A stretch of 64,000 nucleotides of DNA from Halocaridina rubra (Eukaryota; Arthropoda; Malacostraca; Decapoda; Atyidae), in contig JAXCGZ010011590.1 in the NCBI GenBank assembly GCA_037179515.1, positions 5,001 to 69,000 of the forward strand, given 5' to 3'. The notes beneath the pieces are model-generated. The model saw only the letters and a list, made by a program, of their open reading frames with translations. It had not been told where the DNA came from and ran no database searches. This document shows positions 25,907 to 36,560 of the stretch, one piece after another. The first letter of the stretch is position 1, and the number at the start of each line of letters is the position of its first letter. The position numbers and the translations under genes were made by a program.

Positions 25907-26986
25907 TTAATGAGGCCCCATCCCGTGATCTTCTGTCATTATCTTCTCTATCTCCCCTTTGTCTGGAAAAACTCTGAAATTAAAATTTTTTCTTCTTTCT
26001 AAATTTCTTTCCTCATTTAACCTTCTTGCCTCTTGCAACAAGTTTTTGATCTTTCCCATCTCTTCCTGTGTTCTGTATCGTCTAATGAACACTTCTTTGA
26101 ATTCTTGAAGGTCTTTTAGACTTTTTTTCTCAACAATATTTCCCTACATGTTTCCCCTATCTCAAAGGTTACTTTTGTTGGTCTCGGCTTTCCTTCCCTT
26201 GAATATATACCTAGTTGGTGTATGTTTACAACATCCTCAGGACCACAAACTAATCCAAGTTGTCTTATCAGGTCTACAACCCTAGCTTTATTTTCTTCAA
26301 GTCTCCCCTGCCATGTTGGCTCCTGGGATTCGCGTATGCCTGAGATTACCACTGTGTTTTCTCTATCGAGTGCCTGTTTGATGAGTGGGTTTGCCCTTTC
26401 CATCACAACGTCCTTCATTTTTTTTATTACTGTCTCTTTATAGTCAACTGTTTGTATGTATTCCAGTGCCACCACCACCTTTACAGCCTCTTTTACTGCC
26501 ACATTCCCCTTTAGTGCATCAGCAAAGGAAGTTTTCATGGCATCATTTTCCATATTCAGCTCCTGTAACTCTTTTCTAAAATGTTCAATGTTTTCCTTAA
26601 TCTGGACAGTCCAAGCTGCAATCTCGTCTCTCTCAGAAGAGAGCAATGAACTAACATCTAATTCATTTAGGTTGCCATTCAGCTGTTTGTTTTTATCTTC
26701 TTGTTTAGAAATTCTTGTTTCTAGTTCACTCTTTTCCCCTTCCAGCTTCTTTATTCTTTTTTCTAGTTCCTTTCTCTCCTGCCCTTGTGCTTTATTTGCT
26801 TCCTCCAAAGATCTTATTTCCTCTCTGAGTGTTTCATTCTCTTTCATTTCTACACCCATATTCCGAATTTTTTCATCAAGGCTTATAACGATTCTCTAAA
26901 TTCTTGATTTTCTGTTTTAGTCTCCTAATGGCTACCCCTCCTCCCGACCCATGGGTGGGAGAGGTTTGGGACAGAGATGGCCTCAT
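25907..26986 (-). pseudogene. ORF1 protein of copy c10 (coiled coil + RRM-like)
   Basis: Best preserved ORF1. Start ATG at 26986 (MRPSLSQTSPTHGSGGGVAI, as in c15). A one-base loss near 26885 shifts the frame, after which 26116-26859 is open for 247 residues. Residues ~1-120 of that piece are Glu/Lys/Leu heptads (KENETLREEIRSLEEANKA, KKLEGEKSELETRISKQED), a long coiled coil. Residues ~165-247 look RRM-like (NTVVISGIRESQEPTWQG, LGLVCGPEDVVNIHQLG, KPRPTKVTFE). The frame stops at LLRKKV just after an A7 run (26122-26128); a further ~65 residues continue in the -1 frame to the stop at 25907. Presumed RNA-binding chaperone of the element. Confidence 0.75.
25982..25988 (-). promoter_or_regulatory. 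Candidate -1 frameshift heptamer A AAT TTT (c10)
   Basis: In the ORF1 tail frame the codons read AAA AAT TTT, giving an X XXY YYZ heptamer inside the ORF1/ORF2 overlap. A -1 slip here enters the ORF2 endonuclease frame, which has no ATG before YTNADG. The same heptamer is at 5229-5235 (c1), 12280-12286 (c3), 14459-14465 (c7) and 36479-36485 (c15). It is altered in the decayed c14. Function is inferred. Confidence 0.4.
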
Positions 26987-27880
26987 TTTTGTGTTCTCCC
27001 TCTCACAGAATATAGAAAGAAGAAGAGAAAGAGAAAAAAAAGAGAAAAACTTTTATTTAAGCTTCACACAGAATTTTTATATCTTCATATAAGTGCTATT
27101 TAGTGACTCAATTTATCTCTTTTCTGGTAACACACATCTTAACTTAAAAATTTGACTATGGTAATTTGAGGATAAAAAGAAAAAGAAAAGAAAATGCAAC
27201 AAAACAAAAGTCAAACCTGAAGGAAAATTCAAATTTGTGTCTGAGGAGGCACCCACCTGTTTCTGCTATATATTCTTCCTAACTGATAAACTCACTTGCT
27301 AACCAAGATATGTTATTACAGGATTAGACTTTACATTTAACTCAATATATATACAAAATAAAAAAAAATAGTAAAAGAGGAAGCTAAAAGAAAAGAAAAA
27401 AAATGAAGAAAATAAGACAACTGTACTACTTGGCAACTTAACTCAGCACTGTTAACAGGTGTATTTTTTGGTATTTATTTAATTTTTGAATTATTTCGTG
27501 TATCAAACTAACTAACAAGTTGATATAAATGGGAAGGATACTGATTTTAACAATATATGGAACCACAGGATCAGGTAAACGGCTTAAGAGCTTTCCCCAG
27601 TTTACACAAAAAAATTAGGTAATGTGATGTGATGGCTTCACCTCTGGCAACTCTTCTAAATTTCCTTCAAGGCAGAACAGGACAACTTCTTCTCTCTCCC
27701 CTTAAGAAAATGTTCTCAATTTTTTCCTTTAATATTTTGGACAGTCTTGTCATACAACAAATATAAGTTTTGTACTCACAATACTCTGCAGGATTTTTGA
27801 TTTAGGGAAATTATGGTAAAGTTTTCCAATAAGCACTTAGTCACTCAAAAACTCAAGGAAAAATTTAAGAGATACTGGGA
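26987..27880 (-). other. 5' UTR of the full-length CR1-like element (c10)
   Basis: About 890 bp, A/T-rich, homologous to 34622-35479 of c15. It begins TCCCAGTATCTCTTAAATTTT on the minus strand (27880 downward). At 27557-27623 it contains a degenerate antisense copy of the element's own 3' end: ATTACCTAATT, then GGGAAAG, CCTGATC and GGTTCCAT in the same order as on the complementary strand of the tail-hairpin region. Any promoter should lie here; none can be pointed to. Confidence 0.7.
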
Positions 27881-27890
27881 TGTGTGTATG

Positions 27891-29326
27891 ATATTACCTA
27901 ATTGTGATTACCTAATTGTGTTTACGGGAAAGAGCCCAACGCTCGTATCTTCCCATCTCCTCATGGGTTCCATTTTATACTTAGTGAAACTTATCATACC
28001 TGTCTCTAAAACTATGGATTGAGATAGCATTAACTACCTCCTCGCTTAGCCAATTCCAATTATCAACTACTCTTACACTGAAAAAGTATTTCCTTACATC
28101 CTACAAAGAAGTTTTCTTACAAAGCTTCAAACTATGACCTCTAGTTCTAGAGCCAGCCATATCAAAATATCGATCCCTATCCACTCTATCATAACCATGA
28201 AGGAATTTAAAGACTATCACCATATCCCCCCTCACTCTTCTAGCTTCGAGTGATAGTAAGTCTAATTCCCTCAGCCTCTCATCATAACTGAGATTGCGTA
28301 TTTCTGGCACCAGTTTTGTGGCATGTCTTTGAACTTTTTCAAGCTTAGCTATGTGCTTTTTCAAGTGCGGATTCCAAAAAAGGGGCTGCATATTCGAGTT
28401 TTGATCTCACATAGGTTACATAAATATTTCTGAATATTTCCTTGTCCATGTGCCTGAAGGCTACCCTTACATTTGATAAGAATGCATATGCTGCCCTTAC
28501 TATGCCATTTATATGTATTTCTGGAGACAAATCTGCCAATATGTTTACTCCTAGATCTCTCTCATTTTCTGTCTCTTGAAGTTGTACTCCAGCCACCGAG
28601 TAGTCAAGCTTGGGCCTTCTTGCACTTGTACCCATTCTCATTACCTTACATTTTGAAGTATTGAATTTCATTAGCCACTTTTCTGATCACTCATGCAGAT
28701 TATTTAGATCCTCCTAAAGTTCTCTACCATTGTTCTCGTTTTTTACTTTCTTCACAATCTTTGCATCATCTGCAAACATATTCATGAATGAATTTACAGA
28801 CTCTGGTAGGTCATTTACATATACAGGGAACAAAAGTGGCCCTAAAACTGAACCCTGTGGAACTCCACTACTAACTCTTCTCCATTCAGACACTGAGTGT
28901 CTTACTCTAACCCTCTGTTCCCTTCCTTCTAAATAAGTTTTTATCCATTCCAAAACATTTCCACCTATTCTAGCCAATTCTTGCAGCTTCTTAATAAGTC
29001 TCCCATGTGGAACAGTGACAAACGCTTTCTGGAAGTCTAGGAATATGCAATCTGCCCAGCCCTCTCTTTCCTGTAAGATTTGGCTTACCTCATCATAAAA
29101 TTCTAATAAGTTTGTTACTGTTGATCTACCTTCTCTGAAGCCATGTTGCCTCACTGACAAAAAGTTGAAGGATTCCAAGTGAAGAGAGATATGTTTCCTT
29201 AGTAGTTTCTCCATAACTTTGCAAACTATGCTGGTCAAGGAAACTGGTCTATAGTTCAGAGCCGTATCCCTCCTTCCCTTTTTGAAGATAGGTATCACAT
29301 TTGCTTGTTTCCAGCATCTTGGAATC
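27891..29326 (-). mobile_element. CR1-like copy c11
   Basis: Minus-strand copy, tail at 27891-27918, 5' truncation at 29326 in the RT N-terminal part (CTTGGAATC). It is followed after four bases by the tail of c12. It lies directly against the 5' end of c10. Confidence 0.9.
28040..29326 (-). pseudogene. RT part of ORF2, copy c11
   Basis: RT in three open pieces. 28714-29298: FKKGRRDTALNYRPVSLT, DFQKAFVTVPH with Val for the usual Asp just after the AF of motif [25 protein letters not shown], ending at a TAG. 28345-28671: LGVNILADLSPEIHINGI onwards. 28101-28391: C-terminal region, shifted by an extra A near 28380. Non-functional. Confidence 0.83.
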
Positions 29327-29331
29327 CATGT

Positions 29332-29991
29332 GATTACCTAATTGTGATTACCTAATTGTGTTTACGGGAAAGAGCCCAAAGCTCGCGTCTTCCCGTCTCC
29401 TGATCGCTTCCATTTTATACTTAGTGATACGTATCATACCTGTCCTTAAAACTATGGATTGAGATAGCATTAACTACCTCCTCGCTTAGCCAATTCCAAT
29501 TATCACTCTTACACTGAAAAAGTATTTCCTTACATCCTGCAAAGAAGTTTTCTTACGAAGCTTCAAACTATCACCTCTAGTTCTAGAGCCAGCCATATCA
29601 AAATATCGATCCCTGTCCACTCTATCATAACCATGAAGTAATTTAAAGACTGTCACCATATCCCCCCTCACTCTTCTAGCTTCGAGTGATGGTAAGTCTA
29701 ATTCCCTCAGACTCTCATCATAACTGAGACTGCGTTTTTTTGGCACCAGTTTCGTGGCATGTCTTCGAACTTTTTCAGGCTTAGCTATGTCCTTTTTCAA
29801 GTGCGGATTCCAAAAGGGGGCTGCATATTCGAGTTTTGGCCTCACATAGGTTACATAAATATTTTTGAACATTTCCTTGTCCATGTGCCTGAAGGCTACC
29901 CTTACATTTGATAAGAATGCATATGCTGCCCTTACTATGCCATTTATATGTATTTCTGGAGACAAATCTGCCAGTATGTTTACTCCTAGAT
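29332..29991 (-). mobile_element. CR1-like copy c12 (3' fragment)
   Basis: Minus-strand fragment with tail (29332-29359), hairpin and the C-terminal part of ORF2 (29486-29965, with KEMFKNIYVTYVRPKLEYAA). It is cut at 29991 and joined head to head with c13 through a shared GAT (29989-29991). Confidence 0.88.
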
Positions 29992-30279
29992 AGAGTGGAT
30001 ATTTTGATATGGCTGGCTCTACAACTAGAGGTCATAGTTTGAAGCTTCGTAAGAAAGCTTCTCTGCAGGATGTAAGAAAGTACTTTTATAGTGTAAGAGT
30101 AGTTGATAATTGGAATTCGCTAAGCGACGAGGTAGTTAATGCTATCTCAATCCATAGTTTTAAGGACAGGTACGATAAGTATCACTAAGTACAAAATGGA
30201 ACCGATCAGGAGACGGGAAGATACAAGCTTTGGGCTCTTTCCCGTAAGCACAATTAGGTAATCATATTTAGGTAATCAC
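29989..30279 (+). mobile_element. CR1-like copy c13 (3' fragment, plus strand)
   Basis: About 290 bp: the last ~60 codons of ORF2 (with a 10 bp deletion at its start), hairpin, and tail units ending at 30279, then (CA)n. It is opposite in orientation to c12, and each of the pair has its own tail on the outside. Confidence 0.87.
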
Positions 30280-30310
30280 ACACACACACACACATACACA
30301 CACAACACAC
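30277..30310. repeat. (CA)n microsatellite
   Basis: Short (CA)n with CATACA and CAACAC interruptions between the tail of c13 and the 5' cut of c14. Confidence 0.95.
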
Positions 30311-30593
30311 AGTTAAGAAGATATATAGCAGAAACAGGTGTGTGTCTCCTCAGATACAAATTCGAATTCTCCTTCAAGTAGCCTTTTGTTTTGCTTTTTT
30401 TTTTCTCAAATAGCGAAAGTCAAATTTTAAGTTAGGATGTGTATTACCAGAAAAGAGATGAACTGAGTAACTAAATAGTACTTATATGAAGATATAGAAA
30501 TTCTGTGTGAAGCTTAAACAAAAGCTTTTCTCTCTTTTTTTTTATTTTTTTTTCTTCTTCTTTCTATATTCTTTGAAAAGGGAAAACATGAAA

Positions 30594-31700
30594 ATGATGC
30601 CATCTCTGTCACAACCCCCCCCCTCCTCATCCAATAGTCGGGGAGCGATGATAGAAGATCTCCATGGGATATAGTAGCAAGAGGAGAAGTAGCTATTAGG
30701 AGATTAAAACAGAAAATCAAGGATCTAGAGACAATGCTTATAAACCTTAATGAAAAAATTCGGAGTATGGATAGAGAAATGAAAGAGAATGAAACACTCA
30801 GAGAGCAAATAAGATGTTTGGAGGAAGCAAATAAAGCTCAAAGGCAAGAGAGAAACGAACTAGAAAAACGAATAAAAAAGCTGGAAGGGTAAAAGTGTGA
30901 ACTAGAAATCAGAATTTCTAAACAAGAAGATAACAACAAACAGCCGCATGAAGACCTAAATAAATAAAATGTTAGTTCACTACTCTCTTCTGAGAGAGAC
31001 GAGATTGCAGCTTGGAATGTCCAGATTAAGGAAAATATCGAACAGTTTAGAAAAGAGTTTCAGGAGCTGAATACGGAACATGATGCCATGAAAACTTCCT
31101 TTGCTGATGCACTAAAGGAGTATGTGGCAGTAAAAGAGGCTGTGAAGGTGGTGGCACTGGAATACATACAAACAGTTGGCTATAAAGGAACAGTAATAAA
31201 AAAAAACAAAAGACGTTGTGATGGAAAGGGCAAATCCACTGATCAAACAGGCACTTGATAAAGAAAACACAGTGGTAATCTCAGGCATAAGCGAATCCCA
31301 GGAGCAGGGGAGACTTGAAGAAAATAAAGCTAGGGTTGTAGACCTAATAAGAAAGCTTGGAGTAGTTTGTAGTCCTGAGGATATTGTAAACATTCACCAA
31401 CTAGGTAAATATGCGAGGGAGGGAAAGCAAAGACCAACAAAAGTAGCCTTTGAGAGAGGAAACATGTAGAGAAATATTAATGAAGAAAAAAGTCTAAAGA
31501 CCTTCAAGAATTCAAAGAAGTGTTCATTAGATGATACAGAACACAGGAAGAGATGGAAAGGATCAAAAGCTCGTTGCAAGAGGCTTGAAGGTTAAGTGAA
31601 GAAAGAAATGAAGAAGAGAAGGACAAATTTTATTTCAGAGTTCTTCCAGACAAAGGGGAGATAAAGAAGATAATGACAGGAGATAAGGGGATAGGGCCTC
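30594..31700 (+). pseudogene. ORF1 of copy c14, decayed
   Basis: ATG at 30594 corresponds to the start used in c15 but is soon followed by a stop. Coiled-coil region 30720-31080 (KENETLREQIRCLEEANKAQ-like) has stops at about 30890 and 30966. RRM-like region 31218-31469 has NTVVISGISESQEQGRLE with an in-frame loss of TWQ and SPEDIVNIHQLGKY. The A run (31486-31491) and the following TAA are kept, but the A AAT TTT heptamer is not (CAAATTT). Confidence 0.7.
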
Positions 31701-31704
31701 GCTA

Positions 31705-34517
31705 AGATTGTTATACACAATTGCTTATGGATTAGCTGGTAAGGCAGTAGAATTAAAAGATAGGCTTCACAACAGTAAGGTAGATATAGTAGCAGTTACA
31801 GAGACTAAGTTGAGTGAAGACATAAACAGTGTCACAGCTTTTCCTAAGGGCTTCAGAATATTAAGGGTTGAAAGGTATGAGAGGACTGGTGGAGGGATAG
31901 CACTGCTCATAAGTGAAAGGATTCAGGTTGAAGAAATAAACTTGGCTATAGAAAGCGAGTTCAAGGAATTTCTTGTTGCTCACATAAATACTGGGTCAGA
32001 GAGCATTATAATAACTGTTGAATATAACCCACCAAGGAACCAACAAACGCTGGAAGTTTTTGAGGAAAGTCATGACATACAGGTACTATTGAAGTCACAA
32101 ACTCAGTTGTTGACATGGCATGGAAGAGAAAATGTAGGATTTTCATTATGGGAGATTTTAATCATAAAGAGATAGATTGGATAAATCTTGACCCACACAG
32201 TGGTGAGGACTCATTCGAGGCAAGATTCCTAGATTGCGTACAAGAGAATTTCCTACACCAACATGTACTGGAACCAACAAGGGCCAGGGGTGGGGATGAA
32301 CCATCACTACTTGATCTAGTATTCACAAATTACGTGTTGGATATTGAAAATATTGAGAATAAACCACCAATTGGAAATAGTGACCACTGTGTGTTGTTGA
32401 TAGAGTATATTATTGAAGATGTTCTGCCTGAGAGTAGAGGCACTGAGGACATGAGGAGGAACTATCGGAAAGGGGATTACATCAAAATGAATGAGCTTTT
32501 TGCAGTTATTGACTGGAGGACCTTATTTTCTAAGAAATCGATACAAGTAATGTACGACATCTTTTGTGAGGAATATGGGAAGATAGTAGATTGCTGCATA
32601 CTTGTAACCAAAGTAGGTGTGATTCATTCGATAATGAGTGTAAGAGAGCTAAGGAGTGGAAAAACAAATGCTGGAAAAGGCATAGTAGGAGAAGAAACAT
32701 AAATGCCTGGCAACCCTACAAAAGAGCAAGAAATGATTACCTAAGTAAAAGAAGAGAGGTAGAGAGAGTTTATGAAAGGGACATCACCAGGAAGGCTAAA
32801 GAAAATCCCAAGCTTTTCCACAGCTTTATCAGAGGAAAACTGAAGGTAAAAAAACAGGTTTTAAGGCTTAAGAGAGTGGATGGAGGCATCACTGAGAAGG
32901 AAGAAGGGATCTGCAAAGAATTGAACAAGGAGTCTCAATCGGTATTTATAGTAGAAAATACCCTCACTCATTCAGATTTCAGAGATAGAAGCTCATGGGT
33001 CGGTATTAGAGAACATCAACTTTTCAGCCACAGAGGCATGCAAAGCACTGATGCAGTTAGATGTCCATAAAGCTACAGGTCCTGATGATATATCACCTCG
33101 AGTGCTGAAAAAATGCACAAACTCAATATCAGTGGCAATAAGTATCATATTTAAAAAGTCACTTGAGTCAGGGGAGGTTCCAATATGCTTGAAAGAAGCA
33201 AACGTGATATCTATCTTCTAGAAGGGAAGGAGGGATACGGCTCTAAACCATAGACCAGTTTCCTTGACCAGCATAGTTTGCAAAGTTATGGAGAAACTAC
33301 TAAGGAAATATATCTCTCTTCACTTGGAATCCTTCAACTTTTAGTCAGTGAGACAACATGGCTTCAGAGAAGGTAGATTACAGTAACAAACTTCGTAGAA
33401 TGTTATGATGAGGTAAGCTGAATCTTACAGAAAAGAAAGGGCTGGGCACATTGCATATTCCTAGACTTCCAGAAAGCATTTGACACTGTTTCACATGGGA
33501 GACTCATCAAGAAGCTGCAAGCAATGGCTAAATTAGGTGGAAATGTCTTGGAATGGATACAAATTTACTTAGAAGGAATGAAACAGAAGGTTAGAGTAAG
33601 ATATTCAGTATCTGAAAGGAGAGGAGTTAGTAGTGGAGTTCCACAGGGTTCAGTTTTAGGGCCACTTTTGTTCCCTTATATATGTAAATGACCAACCAGA
33701 GTCTGTAAATTCATTCATGAATATGTTTGCAGATGATGCAAAGATTGTGAAGAAAGTAAGAAATGAGAACAATGGTAGAGAACTTCAGGAAGATCTCAAT
33801 AGTCTCCATGAGTGGTCAGAAAAGTGGCTAATAAAATTCAATACTTTAAAATGCAAGGTAATGAGAATGGGTACAAGTGCAAGAAGGCCCAAGTTTGACT
33901 ACTCGGTGGCAGGAGTACAACTTCAAGAGACAGAAAATGAGAGAGATCTAGGAGTAAACATACTGGCAGATTTGTCTCCAGAAATACATATAAATGGCAT
34001 AGTAAGGGCAGCATATGCATTCTTATCAAATGTAAGGGTAGCCTTCAGGCACATGGACAAGGAAATGTTCAGAAATATTTATGTAACCTATGTGAGGCCA
34101 AAACTTGAATATGCAGCTCACTTTTGGAATCAGCACTTGAAAAAGCATGTACCTAAGCTTAAAAAAGCTCAAAGACATGCCACGAAGCTGGTGCCAGAAA
34201 TACGCAATCTCAGTTATGATGGGAGGCTGAGGGAATTAGACTCACCATCACTCGAAGCTAGAATATTGAGGGGGGATATTGTGACAGTCTTTAAATGCCT
34301 TCATAGTTATGATAGAGTGGATAGGGATCGATATTTTGATATGGCTGGCTCTAGAACTAGAGGTCATAGTTTGAAGTTTTGTAAGAAACCTTCTTTGCAG
34401 GATATAAGGAAGTACCTTTTTAGTGTAAGAGTAGTTGATAATTGGAATTCGCTAAGCGTGGAGGTAGTTAATGCTAACTCAATCCATACTTTTAGAGACA
34501 GGTATGATAAGTATCAT
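31705..34517 (+). pseudogene. ORF2 (endonuclease-RT), copy c14, decayed
   Basis: Pieces: 31708-32175 (TETKLSEDIN, GGGIALLISE), 32115-32702 (IMGDFNHKEIDW; GNSDHCVLLIEY keeps SDH), 32591-33070 (linker, with a 21 bp deletion near 32629), a heavily damaged RT N-terminal part 33070-33700 (stops near 33220 and 33342; motif A recognisable at about 33465), and 33717-34520 ([11 protein letters not shown]-terminal region). Clearly non-functional. Confidence 0.8.
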
Positions 34518-34621
34518 CAAGTACAAAATGGAACCAATAAAGAGGGGGGAAGATACGAGTTTAGGGCACTTTCCCGTAAGCACAATTAGGTAATCACGAC
34601 AGGCATTAGAAAACCAACATT

Positions 34622-35479
34622 CAGTAACTCCTAAATTTTTCCTTGCGTTTTTGAGTGATCAAGACTTTAGATTAAAACATAAATAAAATTTCACCAAATA
34701 AGAAATCCTGCAGAGTATTGTGAGTAAAAAATTTATATTTGTTGTATGACGAGTGTGTCCACAATATTAAAGGAAAAAACTGAGAACATTTTCGTGAGGG
34801 GAAAGAGAAGAAGCTGTCCTGTTCTGCCTTGAAGGAAGTTTAGAAGAGTTGCCAGAGGTGAAGCCATCACATTACCTATTTTTTGTGTAAATTGGGGAAA
34901 GCTCTTAAGCCGTTTACCTGATCCTGTGGTTCCATATATTGTTAAAATCAGTATCCTTCCCATATATATATTAATCTGATAGTTAGCTTGATACACGAAA
35001 TAATTGAATAATTAAATACATGCCAATAATACACCTGTCAACAGTACTGAGTTAAGTTGCCAAGTAGTACAGCTGTCTTATTTTCTTCATTTTTTGCTTA
35101 TTTTTTAGCTTTCTCTTTTATTATTTTTTTATTTTGTATATATATTGAGTTAAATGTAAAGTCTGATCTTGTGATGACATACCTTGGTTAGAAGTGAGTT
35201 TATCAGTTAAGAATAAATAGCAGAAGCAGGTGGGTGTCTCCTCAAATACAAATTCGAATTTTCCTTCAATTGCCTTTCTTGTTTGCATTTTTATCTTTTT
35301 TTCCCTCATATTACCAAAGTCAAATTTTTAAGTTAGGATATGTGTTACCAGAAAAGAGATAAATTGAGTCACTAAATAGCACTTATATGAAGATATAAAA
35401 ATTCTGTGTGAAGCTTAAATAAAAGTTTTTCTCTCTTTCTCTTCTTCTTTCTACATTTTGTGAAAGGGACAGCATAAAA
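34622..35479 (+). other. 5' UTR of copy c15
   Basis: About 858 bp, A/T-rich, homologous to the c10 5' UTR. It includes a degenerate antisense copy of the element's 3' terminus at 34871-34937 (ATTACCTATT, GGGGAAAG, CCTGATC, GGTTCCAT). Pyrimidine tracts precede the ORF1 ATG. No clear promoter motif is seen. Confidence 0.7.
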
Positions 35480-36560
35480 ATGAGGCCATCTCTGTCCCAA
35501 ACCTCTCCCACCCATGGGTCGGGAGGAGGGGTAGCTATAAGGAGACTAAATCAGAAAATCAAGGATTTAGAGGCAGTGGTTATAAGCCTTGATGATAAAA
35601 TTCGGCATATGGATAGAGAAATGAAAGAGAATGAAACACCCAGAGAGGAAATAAGATTTTTGGAGGAAGCAAATAAAGCACAAGGGCAAGAGAGAAAGGA
35701 ATTAGAAAAACTATTAAAGAAGCTGGAAGGGTAACAGAGTGAACTAGAAACAAGAATTTCTAAACAAGAAGATAAAAACAAACAGCTGGATGACAACCTA
35801 TATGAATTAGATGTTGGTTCACTGCTCTCTTCTGAGAGAGACGAGATTGCTGCTTGGAATGTCCAGATTAAGGAAAACATTGAACAGTTCAGAAAAGAGT
35901 TTCAGGAGCTGAATATGGAACATGATGCCATGAAAACTTCCTTTGCTGATGCACAAAGGGGAATGTGGCAGTAAAAGAGGCTGTAAAGGTGGTGGCACTG
36001 GAAAACATATAAACAGTTGACTATAAAGAGACAGTAATCGAAAAAATGAAAGACGTTGTGATGGAAATGGCAAATCCATTGATCAAACAGGCACTTGATA
36101 AAGAGAAGACCGTGGTAATCTCAGGCATAAACGAATCCCAGGAGCCAACATGGCAAGGGAGACTTGAAGAAAATAAAACTAGGGTTGTAGACCTGATAAG
36201 AAAGCTTGGAGTAGTTTGTGGTCCTGAGGATATTGTAAACATTCACCAACTAGGCAAATATTCGAGGGAAGGAAAGCCAAGACCAACAAAAGTAACCTTT
36301 GAGAGAGGGGAAACATGTAGGGAAATATTGTTGAGAAAAAAAAGAGTCTAAAAGACCTTCAAGAATTCAAAGAAGTGTTCATTAGACAATACAGAACACA
36401 GGAAAAGATGGGAAAGATAAAAAACTTGTTGGTAGAGGCTAGAAGGTTAAATGACGAAAGAAATGAAGAACAGAAGAAAAATTTTCATTTCAGAGTTCTT
36501 TCAGACAAAGGGGAGATAAAGAAGATAATGACAGAAGATCAGGGGATGGGGCCTCATTAA
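35480..36560 (+). pseudogene. ORF1 of copy c15 (coiled coil + RRM-like)
   Basis: Begins at ATG 35480 with MRPSLSQTSPTHGSGGGVAI, then heptads (RRLNQKIKDLEAVVISLDD; KENETPREEIRFLEEANKA). Lesions: TAA at 35732, a one-base loss near 35950, a stop at 36010. RRM-like part 36046-36351 (KTVVISGINESQEPTWQG, GPEDIVNIHQLGKYS, PRPTKVTFERGETC) ends at the TAA after an A8 run (36336-36343). The tail is in the -1 frame, 36375-36560, ending GPH-stop. The ORF2 frame is open from 36467, a 94 bp overlap. Confidence 0.75.

Larger units (their letters stand above)
22300..25940 (-). pseudogene. ORF2 of copy c10, interrupted by insertion and lacking RT motif A
   Basis: Endonuclease intact at 25101-25904, with LLYTNADG, TETKLSEDIN, LIMGDFNHKEIDW and GKSNHCVLLMEY. 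The SDH motif is SNH here, so the catalytic Asp is lost. A TAG follows at 25101. The linker is split by the insertion at 24127-25061. RT: 23391-24012 (TGPDDISPR, NYRPVS) and then an ~80 bp deletion at about 23209 joining VGG...I directly to the codons before motif B, so DFQKAFDTVPH is absent. The B motif region ([15 protein letters not shown]) is at 23030-23215; the C-terminal part is at 22359-22912. Dead copy. Confidence 0.85.
22137..27880 (-). mobile_element. CR1-like copy c10, full-length, interrupted
   Basis: One of two copies that reach the apparent 5' end (start near 27880, TCCCAGTATCTC...). Order on the minus strand: 5' UTR 26987-27880, ORF1 26116-26986 plus a tail to 25907, ORF2 25940 down to about 22300, hairpin 22167-22199, tail 22137-22165. 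It is interrupted at 24127-25061 by a foreign 935 bp insertion. TGTGTGTAT flanks both ends (22128-22136 and 27881-27889). Lesions include a stop after the endonuclease at 25101 and an ~80 bp deletion near 23209 that removes RT motif A. Confidence 0.9.
30311..34597 (+). mobile_element. CR1-like copy c14 (5' UTR-truncated, old)
   Basis: Plus-strand copy that starts in the 5' UTR (CAGTTAAGAA, matching 35209 in c15) and keeps ORF1, ORF2, a degraded hairpin near 34550-34585 and one tail unit ending at 34597. It is the most decayed long copy: many frameshifts and substitutions. The 24 bp 34598-34621 separate it from c15. Confidence 0.9.

Noticed and set aside
29332..30279. L1-style twin-priming inversion of one element
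   Set aside because: Both halves have their own 3' tail and hairpin; twin priming leaves the inverted part without a tail.
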